Below, one piece after another: positions 16,579 through 26,194 of a DNA stretch of 37,087 nucleotides (positions within the stretch are counted from its first letter, which is position 1; each line of letters opens with the position of its first letter). Under the pieces are notes generated by a model, which saw only the letters and a list, made by a program, of their open reading frames with translations, did not search any database and had not been told where the DNA came from. The DNA comes from Sneathiella sp. (lineage in GTDB: Bacteria > Pseudomonadota > Alphaproteobacteria > Sneathiellales > Sneathiellaceae). The DNA is taken from NCBI GenBank assembly GCA_021741195.1, contig JAIOYL010000010.1, forward strand, positions 1-37,087, written 5' to 3'. The position numbers and the translations under genes were made by a program.

Positions 16579-16860
16579 ATGGACGCAGTGACCGCTCAAC
16601 CTTTTGATCTGTCCCATAATGGCAGCATCTCGACGCTCGTCAAAAGGAACCGGTGTCACCTATATGTCTTTGCGGGCTCCAAAAGCAAGTTTTCCGACGT
16701 TGTACAATTTTCGATAACCGGTGAATTCTCCCAACAAGAAATTGAGGTTCTGGACGAAAACCGGTCCATCAAACTTGAGGATGGCCGGTTTCAGGACAGC
16801 TTCGGCGCTTACGCTACCCATCTTTACAAGATACCCGTCAACAGGGAAAATTGCGTTTAG
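16579..16860 (+). pseudogene. Remnant of a glycoside-hydrolase-like C-terminal domain
   Basis: Ninety-three codons on the plus strand encode a protein-like segment with STLVKRNRCHLYVFAG, then EIEVLDENRSIKLEDGRF and DSFGAYATHLYKIP. This is the style of the beta-sandwich that closes several bacterial glycoside hydrolases (LYVFA, EVL-ENR, FxDxFxxYxxHxYxIP). Protein-like sequence begins within a few codons of 16579, exactly where the opposing RTX frame begins. No catalytic domain or ribosome site precedes it. I read it as the 3' stump of a gene whose 5' part was removed; the family is inferred by eye. A small intact gene of unknown role is the alternative. Confidence 0.55.
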
Positions 16861-16924
16861 CGAACGCTTGCCCATAATACCAAACGTTCGTTATTTTTCC
16901 GAATTTTTAATCTGATTATTCTCT

Positions 16925-16948
16925 TATGTAAGAAGTCATACTTACATA
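16925..16948. repeat. Inverted repeat, operator candidate
   Basis: TATGTAAG (16925-16932) and CTTACATA (16941-16948) are perfect complements around an eight-base centre. The symmetry and AT content suit a dimeric regulator site. There is no T-tract after it that would make a terminator. It lies about 120 bases upstream of the candidate dehydrogenase promoter. Confidence 0.45.
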
Positions 16949-17067
16949 CGGGGGCTGTTGAAATTGATATATGACATCTGCATTTTACGGGCCGCGAGGG
17001 CTTTTATCTCGTTCCTCATGAGAACCTTTCAGTTTGCATATAAATTAAGCATATCTCAAATAACGCT

Positions 17068-17096
17068 TTGAAAAAAATGAATTTTTTATTTTTAAT
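17068..17096 (+). promoter_or_regulatory. Candidate sigma70-type promoter of glutamate dehydrogenase
   Basis: TTGAAA (17068-17073) and TTTAAT (17091-17096) each match consensus in five of six bases, with a 17-base spacer. Transcription would begin near 17103, about 90 bases before the start codon. The surrounding AT-richness makes chance matches more likely. Confidence 0.45.
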
Positions 17097-17192
17097 ATTC
17101 TTTGCATTATTTTTTCTTCAGGATAATTTAAAGTTACGTTCTTATAGTCCTAGAGAGCAATTGCGAATTCTGAAGGGATAAAGGTTCAGGCG

Positions 17193-20100
17193 ATGGTAGT
17201 TAAGGCACAAAATCTGAAAACGGAACAGATTGATAAAGTTCTCTCTATAGTTGAAAATCGTCTCGACAAAGAGGTGGCGGGCGATGCCGTCACTTTCGTG
17301 CGGCAGTTTTATGAACGCCCCACACCTGAGGATGTTCTGGGCATTTCGCCGGAGTATCTCTACGGATCGGCATTGTCTCTTTATAAATTTGCGGCGACGC
17401 GGCAGCCGGGCAAGACAAAACTCAGGGCATTCACGCCAGATTTGGAAGAACACGGCTGGAAAACAACCCATTCCGTCATCGAAATCGTCAATGATGACAT
17501 GCCCTTCCTCGTCGACAGCATCACCGCCGCCCTGAACCGCCGGGGCCTGACCGTGCATCAGGTCGTCCATCCCGTAGTCTATGTCGAACGGGATGAAAAA
17601 GGTGAGCGCTTACGGACTTTCCAGACGGAGCCGAAGGGCAAGCAGAAGTATTTGCGCGAAAGCGTCATGCATTTCGAAATTGATGAGCAATCTGACCCAG
17701 CCGTGCTTGCTGAAATTGAAACGGCACTGATTGACACGCTGGAAGATGTTCGCCTCGCGGTAGCGGACTGGCGGCCGATACTCGATCGCGTGGACGCGAT
17801 TGCCAAGAACCTGAAAAACAATCCTCCACCTCTTGATAAAGCTGAAATCGATGAAGCGCTGGCGCTCCTGGAGTGGATGTCGGACAACCATTTTACATTT
17901 TTGGGCTACCGCGAATACGATTACGGTAGTGGGGGAAAGGGAAGGACGGATGGCCGAAATATTGTAAAGGATTCGGGACTGGGCATCTTGCGTAGCCCTG
18001 ATCGAAGAATCATGGCGGGCAACACGGAAATATCGCCTGAAGTGAAAGATTTTCTGCGGCGGCGCGAACTGATCATTGTAACCAAGGCCAATGTCCGCTC
18101 GACGGTTCACCGCGCCGTCCATCTGGACTATGTCGGCGTCAAGAAATTCAATGCAAAGGGAGAGGTGATTGGTGAATGCCGGTTTACCGGGCTTTTCACG
18201 TCAGCCGCCTATAACCGAATTCCGAGGGATATTCCCTACCTGCGGCGGAAAGTCGCGCAGACGCTGGAATTGGCGAACCTTCCCAAAAACAGCCATGATG
18301 AAAAGGCCCTAGCGCATATTCTTGAAACCTATCCGCGCGATGAGCTGTTTCAGATATCTGTCGAGAACCTGTATGAAAACTCCTCGAAAATACTCTCCTT
18401 CCAGGAGCGCCCGCGTATCGGCGTTCTGTTGCGGCGAGATCGGTTCGAGCGGTTCGTGTCGGCACTGGTCTATGTTCCGCGCGAAAAATTCAATACGGAC
18501 CTTCGCAAGAAATTCGCGGATATCCTTGCCGAAGCTCACAATGGCTCACTCTCATCCCATTATGCTTTTGTCGGCGATGATGCTCTGGCACGCATCCATT
18601 ATATTATTGCGCTGAAAAGTAAACACAAGCCGGAAGTGGATGAAGCGGACCTGGAACGACGCCTCGCTGCCGCCTCGCGTGAATGGTCAGATGACCTGTT
18701 TGATGCATTGCTTGAAAAATGGGGCGAGGAAAAAGGCCTGCATTTTAAGGCGCGATATGGGGATGCCTTCCCAGCCGGTTATAAAGAACGCTTCAACGCG
18801 GAACTGGCGCTCTATGACGTCGAAAAAATAGAGATCGTCAATAAGACGTCAGAACTGGGTCTCAATCTCTATCGCTGGGTTGAAGATTCGGATAACAAGA
18901 TGCGGTTCAAGGTCTATAGCCCGGAAACCCCCCTGACCCTGTCCGACTGCCTGCCGATGCTGGAAAACATGGGCCTGAAGGTTCTCTCTGAAAATCCCTA
19001 TTTTGTATCCGCTCCGGGCCTGCCGAAGCCGGTCTGGATCCATGATTTCGAGCTTATTGAACCGGGCGGTTTTGCGCTGGACCTGCATACCCTGAAAGCG
19101 AAATTCGAGGAAACATTCCGCCGCGTCTGGACCGGACGCATGGAGAATGACGGCTTCAACCGTCTCGTTCTTCGTGCCGGTCTTGACTGGTCGAATATCG
19201 TCGTTTTGCGCGCCTATGCGAAATATCTGCGCCAGGCGGGCATTACCTTTAGCCAGTCCTACATGATCAATACGCTCTCAAGTAACCCGGAAATTTCAAA
19301 GCGGCTGATCGAGCTGTTCAAAATGCGTTGCGACCCCGGCTTTGAGGGGGACCGCGATGAAAATGTCGCCCGTATTGTCGAGAATATCTGGCAGGAGCTT
19401 GATCGGGTTGCGAGCCTTGACGAGGACAGGATTTTACGGCGCTTCGTCAATCTGATCCTGAATACCCTGCGCACGAATGTCTTCCAGAGTGATTCAGCAG
19501 GCCATGAAAAAGCCTATTATTCCTTCAAGCTTGACAGCCAGAAGGTCGATGAGCTTCCACTTCCGCGGCCGCTTGTCGAAATTTTCGTCTATAGCCCGAG
19601 GGTTGAAGGCGTCCATTTGCGCGGCGGTAAAGTCGCGCGCGGCGGATTACGCTGGTCGGACCGGCGGGAGGATTTCCGGACCGAAGTGCTGGGCCTGATG
19701 AAAGCCCAGATGGTCAAGAATACGGTGATTGTTCCGGTCGGCTCAAAAGGCGGGTTCTTCCCGAAAAGGCTTCCCGCAAATGGTACCCGCGAGGAAGTAC
19801 TCGCGGAAGGGATCGCCTGCTATAAAATCTTCATTTCCGGGCTTCTGGATATTACCGACAATTATGTCGGCGCCGAGGTTGTGCCTCCGAAAAATGTTGT
19901 TCGTCATGATGAGGATGATCCCTATCTCGTCGTCGCCGCAGACAAGGGAACTGCCACTTTTTCCGATATTGCCAATGAAGTGGCCATTTCCTATGGTTTC
20001 TGGCTGGGTGATGCCTTCGCCTCTGGCGGTGCGGCGGGGTATGATCACAAGAAAATGGCAATTACCGCCCGTGGCGCCTGGGAATCGGTGAAACGGCATT

Positions 20101-22028
20101 TCCGCGAAATCGGCCATGATATCCAATCCGAGGAGTTCACCGTTGCAGGCATCGGCGATATGTCAGGGGACGTTTTTGGCAATGGCATGCTGCTTTCGAA
20201 GCAGATCCGGCTGATCGCCGCGTTTGACCACCGCAATATCTTTATCGACCCCGCACCGGACGCGGCCAAAAGCTTCAAGGAACGGCAACGGATATTTGCC
20301 CTGCCCCGGTCCTCCTGGGAAGACTATGATGCGAAACTGATATCAACCGGCGGCGGTATCTTCGACCGCAAGGCGAAATCGGTCGCATTGACCCCGGAAA
20401 TCAAGAAGCTGCTGGACATCAAGACCGATCAGGTGACGCCGAATGAACTGATCGTTGCCATCCTCAAGTCAAAGGTTGACCTTCTCTGGTTCGGCGGGAT
20501 TGGTACCTACATCAAGGCAACGCACCAGAGCAGCGGAGAGGTGGGCGACCGCGCCAACGACGCCATTCGCATCAATGGCAAGGAGGTGCGGGCAAAGGTT
20601 ATTGGCGAGGGTGGAAATCTTGGTGTGACCCAGCTTGGACGTATCGAATATGCGCTGGCCGGCGGCCGATTGAATACCGATGCCATTGACAATTCCGCCG
20701 GCGTTGATTGCTCGGACCATGAGGTCAATATCAAGATCTTGCTGAGAGCGGTTCTCGATGACGGCGAAATGACCGAAAAACAGCGTGACCGCCTTCTCGT
20801 CGAAATGACCGACGACGTCGCCGCACATGTGTTGAACGACAATTACCTGCAAACACAGGCGCTTACGACCTCGGAACGCCAGGGCGTCGATAATTTTGCG
20901 GAAAACGTCCTCTTTATCCGTGATCTGGAAAAGAAGGGCCGGTTGGATCGGGCAGTGGAAAACTTGCCCGATGATGAGGAACTTGTCCGCCGTCAGGCAA
21001 TGGGCATGGGCCTCACGCGCCCGGAAATGTCGGTGCTTCTGGCCTATGCCAAAATGACTCTCTATAGCGATATTCTGGAAACCACCCTGCCGGATGATCC
21101 CTATTATAACATATGGCTCGCGCAGTATTTTCCGCCGCAGCTGCAGGAAAAATACGCGTCCTATGTGGCGGGGCACAGGCTCCGCCGTGAGATCATCACG
21201 ACGATCATCGTCAATCGGCTGGTCAATCGCGCCGGTCCGACGTTCGTCATGCAAATGATGGAAGAGCAGGGATGCCAGGTCGACGACGTCGCGCGGGCCT
21301 TTGCCCTTGTTTGCGCGGTCTTCGACCTTGAAGGCCTCTGGGCGGCAATCGAATCTCTTGATAACAAGGTCAGTACCGATATCCAGGGTCGCATGATAGA
21401 CGTTACGCAGAAGCTGGGCCGCAGGGCGACGCTCTGGTGCCTGCGTCATTTATCGCGGACGGCCGATATCGCCGCGGACGTAAAACTTCTGTCGGCCGAT
21501 ATGCGCCAGCTTGAAAAAGGTCTGGAAGGGCTCTTGAGCGAAGAGGGCCGCACCCTCTTTATCAGCCGGGCCAATCAGCTGATTTCTGACGGCGTTCCCG
21601 AAAACCTAGCCCGTCGCGTCGCCGCCCTTGGGCCATTGCGCTCGTCCCTTGATGTGGTTCAGGCAGGCACGAGCAATGCCCGCCCGATTACGGAGGTCGG
21701 AGAGGTCTATTTCGCGATTGGCGCGGAATTGCATCTCGATTGGCTGCGCGGTGCAGCGGAAGCGATCGAGCCCGACAGCAACTGGGACCGGCTTGCCATC
21801 ACGGCGCTCATCGACGATCTTTATGGGCAACAAAGGGCAATCACCGGTTCAGTGTTCGCCGGGGCCAATGGTCATACCGGCCGCGCCGCGTTCGATCATT
21901 GGGTGAAACAAAACCAGACGTCCATCAAACGCTCTTCCGATCTGGTCAAGGAGTTTAAATCCACCGGCCCTCTGGATATTTCAAAACTCGCATTTGCCAA
22001 CCGGCAATTCAGATCGATGATTAGCTGA
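17193..22028 (+). CDS. NAD-specific glutamate dehydrogenase, large (about 180 kDa) type
   Basis: A 1611-residue cytoplasmic enzyme converting glutamate plus NAD to 2-oxoglutarate, ammonium and NADH, normally in the catabolic direction. The length fits the GDH-180 family (called gdhB or gdhZ in other bacteria). The N-terminal half is regulatory, with ACT-like and helical parts. The catalytic core has GGKVARGGLRWSDRR (about 809-823), VPVGSKGGFFPK (about 847) and the dinucleotide-binding AGIGDMSGDVFGNG (about 986). A long helical C-terminal region follows. I see no frameshift. The ATG at 17193 follows a purine-rich stretch ending AGGCG. It has its own upstream regulatory region and is followed after 19 bases by a DJ-1/PfpI gene. 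Confidence 0.96.
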   Translation: MVVKAQNLKTEQIDKVLSIVENRLDKEVAGDAVTFVRQFYERPTPEDVLGISPEYLYGSALSLYKFAATRQPGKTKLRAFTPDLEEHGWKTTHSVIEIVNDDMPFLVDSITAALNRRGLTVHQVVHPVVYVERDEKGERLRTFQTEPKGKQKYLRESVMHFEIDEQSDPAVLAEIETALIDTLEDVRLAVADWRPILDRVDAIAKNLKNNPPPLDKAEIDEALALLEWMSDNHFTFLGYREYDYGSGGKGRTDGRNIVKDSGLGILRSPDRRIMAGNTEISPEVKDFLRRRELIIVTKANVRSTVHRAVHLDYVGVKKFNAKGEVIGECRFTGLFTSAAYNRIPRDIPYLRRKVAQTLELANLPKNSHDEKALAHILETYPRDELFQISVENLYENSSKILSFQERPRIGVLLRRDRFERFVSALVYVPREKFNTDLRKKFADILAEAHNGSLSSHYAFVGDDALARIHYIIALKSKHKPEVDEADLERRLAAASREWSDDLFDALLEKWGEEKGLHFKARYGDAFPAGYKERFNAELALYDVEKIEIVNKTSELGLNLYRWVEDSDNKMRFKVYSPETPLTLSDCLPMLENMGLKVLSENPYFVSAPGLPKPVWIHDFELIEPGGFALDLHTLKAKFEETFRRVWTGRMENDGFNRLVLRAGLDWSNIVVLRAYAKYLRQAGITFSQSYMINTLSSNPEISKRLIELFKMRCDPGFEGDRDENVARIVENIWQELDRVASLDEDRILRRFVNLILNTLRTNVFQSDSAGHEKAYYSFKLDSQKVDELPLPRPLVEIFVYSPRVEGVHLRGGKVARGGLRWSDRREDFRTEVLGLMKAQMVKNTVIVPVGSKGGFFPKRLPANGTREEVLAEGIACYKIFISGLLDITDNYVGAEVVPPKNVVRHDEDDPYLVVAADKGTATFSDIANEVAISYGFWLGDAFASGGAAGYDHKKMAITARGAWESVKRHFREIGHDIQSEEFTVAGIGDMSGDVFGNGMLLSKQIRLIAAFDHRNIFIDPAPDAAKSFKERQRIFALPRSSWEDYDAKLISTGGGIFDRKAKSVALTPEIKKLLDIKTDQVTPNELIVAILKSKVDLLWFGGIGTYIKATHQSSGEVGDRANDAIRINGKEVRAKVIGEGGNLGVTQLGRIEYALAGGRLNTDAIDNSAGVDCSDHEVNIKILLRAVLDDGEMTEKQRDRLLVEMTDDVAAHVLNDNYLQTQALTTSERQGVDNFAENVLFIRDLEKKGRLDRAVENLPDDEELVRRQAMGMGLTRPEMSVLLAYAKMTLYSDILETTLPDDPYYNIWLAQYFPPQLQEKYASYVAGHRLRREIITTIIVNRLVNRAGPTFVMQMMEEQGCQVDDVARAFALVCAVFDLEGLWAAIESLDNKVSTDIQGRMIDVTQKLGRRATLWCLRHLSRTADIAADVKLLSADMRQLEKGLEGLLSEEGRTLFISRANQLISDGVPENLARRVAALGPLRSSLDVVQAGTSNARPITEVGEVYFAIGAELHLDWLRGAAEAIEPDSNWDRLAITALIDDLYGQQRAITGSVFAGANGHTGRAAFDHWVKQNQTSIKRSSDLVKEFKSTGPLDISKLAFANRQFRSMIS

Positions 22029-22047
22029 AGATAAATCCGGAGAAACC

Positions 22048-22656
22048 ATGAGGAAAATTGGCGCGCTGGTGTTTCCGGATTTTGACCTGCTCGATCTGTT
22101 CGGTCCGCTCGAATTTTTCGGAATGCTGATGGATACCTTCAGCATTCGGATTGTCGCCGAAAATAAAGGTGCAGTTAAAAGCCAGTCCGGCCCACAAGTT
22201 CAAGCGGAGGCCAGCCTGACGGATCCGATTGACTATGATTTGATTCTCATTCCCGGAGGTTTCGGGACCCGGAAGGAAATCGATAATCGGCCTCTTCTGA
22301 ACTGGATTTCTAAGGCGTCACGGCGTGCGGAAATAACCATGAGCGTCTGCACGGGAAGTGCATTGCTCGCAAAATCAGGTGTGTTGGACGGCAAACGGGC
22401 GACGAGCAACAAGAAAGCCTTCGATTGGGCTTGCTCTCAATCCTCCAAGGTTCACTGGGTAAAACAGGCGCGATGGGTGGAAGATCAGACTATTTTCACC
22501 TCCTCCGGCGTATCGGCCGGTCTCGATATGGCGCTGGCGGTCATTGCCCGGCTTTGCAGTATGGAGATGGCGAAAAATATCGCGGTCGCGGCGGAGTATG
22601 AATGGCATCAGGACCCAAATTGGGATCCATTCGCGAAAATTCATGGTCTGATCTGA
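22048..22656 (+). CDS. DJ-1/PfpI family protein
   Basis: A 202-residue protein of the glutamine-amidotransferase-like DJ-1/PfpI superfamily. The nucleophile-elbow cysteine is Cys101 in MSVCTGS, and Glu22 in FGPLEFF is the usual partner acid. The segments LILIPGGFGTR, LLAKSGVLDGKRAT and TSSGVSAGLDMAL resemble isonitrile-hydratase-like and AraC-associated members, but no DNA-binding domain is attached. Activity cannot be assigned. The ATG at 22048 has GGAG at good spacing. It lies 19 bases after the dehydrogenase stop and may be cotranscribed. Confidence 0.88.
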   Translation: MRKIGALVFPDFDLLDLFGPLEFFGMLMDTFSIRIVAENKGAVKSQSGPQVQAEASLTDPIDYDLILIPGGFGTRKEIDNRPLLNWISKASRRAEITMSVCTGSALLAKSGVLDGKRATSNKKAFDWACSQSSKVHWVKQARWVEDQTIFTSSGVSAGLDMALAVIARLCSMEMAKNIAVAAEYEWHQDPNWDPFAKIHGLI

Positions 22657-22736
22657 AGTTTATTATCGAACGTGATTGTCTGGTGTGTTTCTTTGTCGTA
22701 GCGTGAACGCCATCGGGGAGCTGAAGGGGGATTGGC

Positions 22737-24095
22737 ATGACGATGCATGGCGCGGTTGGGACGGCGGAAACGGGTAAGCTCGGGAAATTTTCCTGGGCTT
22801 TGTTTGACTGGGCCAACCAGCCGTATTTTACGGTTGTCACCACTTTTATTTTTGCGCCCTATTTCACGTCTTTCGTTGCGGCGACACCTGCGGAAGGCCA
22901 GGCCTATTGGGGATATACGCAGGCGATTGCCGGGATTTTGATCGCCATATTGAGCCCTGTCTTTGGCTCCATTGCCGACGCGGGCGGCGCGCGCAAACCC
23001 TGGATACTTTTCTTCTCGATCCTCTGTGCAATCGGGTCTTTTGCGCTCTGGTGGGCGGTGCCGGGCCAGCAGAGCGGAATTACCCTGATTTTGGCGGCAA
23101 TTATTCTCGGAACCCTCGGTGTCGAGTTCAGCATTGTCTTTAACAATGCCATGCTGCCGAATCTGGTTCCTCACTCGAAAATGGGACGCCTCAGCGGCTT
23201 CGGTTGGGGGCTGGGGTACATCGGCGGTCTGATTGCGCTCTTTATCGTTCTGTTCGGCTTTTCCTTACCAGAGGTACCGTTGTTCGGGCTCGATAAACTG
23301 GCCCATGAGCCGGATCGGATCACGGGGCCGATGTCGGCGATCTGGTTTCTGATCTTTATCATACCGATGCTGCTGTTTACGCCCGATACCAAATCGACCG
23401 GAATATCCAAGACGGTGGCCGTCCGTCAGGGATTGAAAGCATTGCTGGTCACTCTGCGGGAACTCAAAAATTACCGGAATGTGGTGTTTTTTCTCATCGC
23501 CCGGATGTTTTATAACGACGGGATATTGGCATTGATCGGTTTTTCAGGGATTTATGCCGCCGGATTGTTTGGTTGGGGAACGACTGAACTCGGCATTTTC
23601 GGTATCCTGATCAATGTTTTCGCTATCGCCGGATGCTTTATCGGCGGCTCGCTGGACGACCGGCTCGGCTCCAAGCCGACGATTGTCGTCTCTGTGCTCG
23701 GGCTTGCCTTTGCGTCCATCGGCGTATTGTCGATCAGCGACGGCGAGGTCCTGTTCGGCCTGCCCGCTGCCATGCCGGTTGAGGGTGGCGCCTTGTTCGC
23801 GAGCCCGGCTGAAATGGTGTTTATGGTCTTCGCCTTTATCATGGGCTTCTTCTTTGGTCCCGCTCAGGCGGCCAGCCGGACGCTGATCGCGCGCATGGCG
23901 CCGCCGAAAAAGGCCGGCGAATTCTTTGGCCTTTTTGCCCTGTCCGGCAAGGCGACGGCCTTTGTCGCGCCGCTTCTGATCGGCGTCGTCACCTCGGCTA
24001 CCGGCCAGCAACGGCCTGCGATGATCGTCATCTTTGTTCTGCTGATGATCGGTGCGGCGTTGATGAGCTTCGTGCGCGAACCCGATCGCGGGTAA
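22737..24095 (+). CDS. MFS transporter, UMF1/Atg22-like
   Basis: A 452-residue inner-membrane protein with about twelve hydrophobic segments. The N-terminal FSWALFDWANQPYFTVVTTFIFAPYF and the loop GSIADAGGARKPW mark the UMF1 (Atg22-like) branch of the major facilitator superfamily. GGSLDDRLGSKPT is the matching loop in the second half. The substrate is not known; related eukaryotic proteins export amino acids from the vacuole. The ATG at 22737 follows an AAGGGGG element. It is 80 bases downstream of the DJ-1 gene and converges on the YbjQ-like gene with three bases between. Confidence 0.88.
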   Translation: MTMHGAVGTAETGKLGKFSWALFDWANQPYFTVVTTFIFAPYFTSFVAATPAEGQAYWGYTQAIAGILIAILSPVFGSIADAGGARKPWILFFSILCAIGSFALWWAVPGQQSGITLILAAIILGTLGVEFSIVFNNAMLPNLVPHSKMGRLSGFGWGLGYIGGLIALFIVLFGFSLPEVPLFGLDKLAHEPDRITGPMSAIWFLIFIIPMLLFTPDTKSTGISKTVAVRQGLKALLVTLRELKNYRNVVFFLIARMFYNDGILALIGFSGIYAAGLFGWGTTELGIFGILINVFAIAGCFIGGSLDDRLGSKPTIVVSVLGLAFASIGVLSISDGEVLFGLPAAMPVEGGALFASPAEMVFMVFAFIMGFFFGPAQAASRTLIARMAPPKKAGEFFGLFALSGKATAFVAPLLIGVVTSATGQQRPAMIVIFVLLMIGAALMSFVREPDRG

Positions 24096-24098
24096 AGT

Positions 24099-24413
24099 TC
24101 AGGAAAGGGTGACGGCAGTGCCTGCAACCGTTACCATCAGCATGCTATCGCCGATTACCTCGACATCGACGCTGATGCCAATGACGGCATGGGCGCCCAT
24201 GCCGGTGGCTTCTTCTTTCAGGTCCGCAAGCGCGAGCGCACGGGCGTTGCGGAGTTCCTTCTGGTAGGTATCCGACCGACCCCCCAGTTTGTCTGTGACG
24301 CGGGCGAAGAAATCGCGAATAAAATTCGTTCCCATAACAGCTTCGCCGCCGACGATACCAAGATAGGCCGTGATAGATTTACCATCGATCGATCCAGTGG
24401 TGGTTATAATCAT
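24099..24413 (-). CDS. YbjQ/UPF0145 family protein
   Basis: A 104-residue protein of the YbjQ (putative heavy-metal-binding) family, whose biochemical role is unknown. Typical marks are [43 protein letters not shown] and GISVDVEVI (shown in pieces of one block). The ATG at 24413 was chosen because GGGAG lies seven bases upstream; a GTG at 24419 is too close to that element. It follows purH on the same strand after 24 bases and is probably cotranscribed. Confidence 0.85.
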   Translation of the reverse strand: MIITTTGSIDGKSITAYLGIVGGEAVMGTNFIRDFFARVTDKLGGRSDTYQKELRNARALALADLKEEATGMGAHAVIGISVDVEVIGDSMLMVTVAGTAVTLS

Positions 24414-24437
24414 TGCCACGCTCCCGTTTCAGAAAAC

Positions 24438-26036
24438 TCAATGGCGGAAATGTCGCATACCTGTGAAGACCATGGCAAGCCCGGCGTCATCCGCAGCCGC
24501 AATCACTTCATCGTCGCGCATGGAGCCGCCGGGCTGGATAACCGCAGTTGCGCCCGCTTCCGCGGCGGCCAGCAGACCGTCGGCAAAGGGGAAGAAGGCA
24601 TCAGAGGCGACGACGGAGCCTTTCGCCCAAGGGGTTGTTTCCCCGGCATTCTGGGCTGCTTCCAGTGACTTGGAGGCGGCGATTTTCGACGAATCAACCC
24701 GGCTCATCTGCCCGGCGCCAACGCCGACGGTCGCGCCGTTTCGTACATAGATAATAGCGTTGGATTTGACATGCTTGGCGACTGTGAAGGCAAATTTTAG
24801 GTCCTTCAATTCCTGCGCACTCGGTGCGCGCTTGGTGACGACTTTAAGTTCCGGTGTTGCCGTCAGCGCGTTGTCGCGATCCTGGATCAGATAGCCTCCT
24901 GCAAGCGATTTCACCAGCCTTCCGCCAATTGCCGGATCGGGAAGGCCGCCGGTCAATAGCAGGCGCAAGTTTTTCTTGGCGGCAATAATTTCCTTTGCTG
25001 CTGCATCTGCGTCCGGCGCTATGATGACTTCGGTGAAAATCTTGACAATTTCCTCTGCGGTCGCCGCGTCCAGTGTTTGGTTGAGGGCAATAATCCCGCC
25101 GAAGGCTGAGGTAGTGTCGCAGACGAAGGCGGATTTGTAGGCCTCGACCAGAGTTGAGCCCATCGCCACGCCGCAAGGATTGGCATGCTTGATGATGGCG
25201 CAGGCCGGACCGCTGGTTTTCGGGTCAAATTCGGCAACCAGTTCCAGTGCGGCATCGGTATCGTTGAAATTATTGTAGGACAGCTCCTTGCCCTGGATTT
25301 GGCGGGCGCTGGCGACACCAATCCGTTTCTCGTCATTGGCATAGAAGGCGGCCGACTGATGCGGATTTTCGCCATAACGCAGGACCTGCTGACGGGTCCC
25401 GGCTAGCACCAGACGATCCGGGAAAGTCTCACCGAGCTGTGTGGCATACCAGCTGGAGATCGCCGCATCATAGGCGCCTGTCCGCGCATAGGCTTTGGCC
25501 GCCAGTTTTTTGCGAAGCTCGATACTTGTCTTGCCGCCGGTCGCCGTCAGTTCGTCTATCACAGCCGTATAATCACTGGCATCGACAACGACCGTGACGA
25601 AGCCATAATTCTTGGCGGCGGAACGGATCATGGCGGGTCCGCCGATATCGATATTCTCGATGCAAGTATGGAAATCCGCGCCCTTGGCGACGGTTTCCTC
25701 GAACGGATAAAGATTGACTATCACCAGATCAATGCCGCCAATGTCATGATCGGTCATCGCCTTTACATGATCCTTGTTATCGCGAAGCGCCAGAATGCCG
25801 CCATGGATCTTCGGATGCAGGGTTTTTACCCGCCCGTCCATCATCTCCGGAAAGCCGGTATGCTCAGCGACTTCAGTCACTTTGATCCCGGCATCCATCA
25901 GCATTTTGGCGCTGCCGCCAGTTGAGAGAATTTCGACATTCAGCGCGGCGAGCGCCTGACCAAGCTCGACAAGGCCGGATTTATCTGAGACGGAAATTAG
26001 AGCGCGGGAAACCGCTTGCAAATCGGTGCGGGACAT
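24438..26036 (-). CDS. purH: Bifunctional AICAR transformylase/IMP cyclohydrolase
   Basis: A 532-residue enzyme for the last two steps of de novo purine synthesis: formylation of AICAR with 10-formyl-tetrahydrofolate, then closure to IMP. The N-terminal cyclohydrolase (MGS-like) domain has [15 protein letters not shown] and [12 protein letters not shown]. The transformylase domain has the catalytic Lys-His in KHANPCGVA (about residues 282-290), and [17 protein letters not shown] near the C-terminus. The length is normal. The ATG at 26036 is the only plausible start, with AGGA about twelve bases upstream. In many alphaproteobacteria purH follows a rsmB-heparinase string; here a divergent dehydrogenase gene stands between. 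Confidence 0.97.
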   Translation of the reverse strand: MSRTDLQAVSRALISVSDKSGLVELGQALAALNVEILSTGGSAKMLMDAGIKVTEVAEHTGFPEMMDGRVKTLHPKIHGGILALRDNKDHVKAMTDHDIGGIDLVIVNLYPFEETVAKGADFHTCIENIDIGGPAMIRSAAKNYGFVTVVVDASDYTAVIDELTATGGKTSIELRKKLAAKAYARTGAYDAAISSWYATQLGETFPDRLVLAGTRQQVLRYGENPHQSAAFYANDEKRIGVASARQIQGKELSYNNFNDTDAALELVAEFDPKTSGPACAIIKHANPCGVAMGSTLVEAYKSAFVCDTTSAFGGIIALNQTLDAATAEEIVKIFTEVIIAPDADAAAKEIIAAKKNLRLLLTGGLPDPAIGGRLVKSLAGGYLIQDRDNALTATPELKVVTKRAPSAQELKDLKFAFTVAKHVKSNAIIYVRNGATVGVGAGQMSRVDSSKIAASKSLEAAQNAGETTPWAKGSVVASDAFFPFADGLLAAAEAGATAVIQPGGSMRDDEVIAAADDAGLAMVFTGMRHFRH

Positions 26037-26082
26037 CGACGAACGTCATCCTTTAAAAGAGGGGATTCGGAAGTATGCGCGC

Positions 26083-26091
26083 GCTATAGCA
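26083..26091 (-). promoter_or_regulatory. Possible extended -10 element for purH
   Basis: On the minus strand TGCTATAGC forms an extended -10 (TG, one base, TATAGC) about 47 bases upstream of the purH start. No convincing -35 is seen at 17 bases (TTCCGT). The core is also palindromic, so this is a weak call. Confidence 0.28.
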
Positions 26092-26194
26092 TGGCGCAGG
26101 GTTTCACGGAACCTTTTAACGAAAAAAAAACTTGGACAAACTAGTATCCCAGCGTTACCAACGACAAACAATTTATTATTGGACGACTTATCCT

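Larger units (their letters stand above)
16861..17192 (+). other. AT-rich upstream region of glutamate dehydrogenase
   Basis: These 332 bases contain no supported gene. They are strongly AT-rich, particularly after 17040. They hold an eight-base-arm dyad at 16925-16948, an eight-base palindrome CTCATGAG around 17018-17025, two GCATAT copies around 17037-17053 and a promoter candidate at 17068-17096. This looks like the regulatory region of the dehydrogenase gene. Confidence 0.5.

Noticed and set aside
16660-16875. 71-codon minus-strand frame upstream of the RTX gene, considered as a lost N-terminus
   Set aside because: The plus strand over the same bases gives a far more protein-like sequence, and the minus-strand frame has no secretion or VCBS character.
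20469-21449. 326-codon open frame opposite the glutamate dehydrogenase gene
   Set aside because: It lies inside the conserved 1611-residue gene and its translation lacks recognisable domains.
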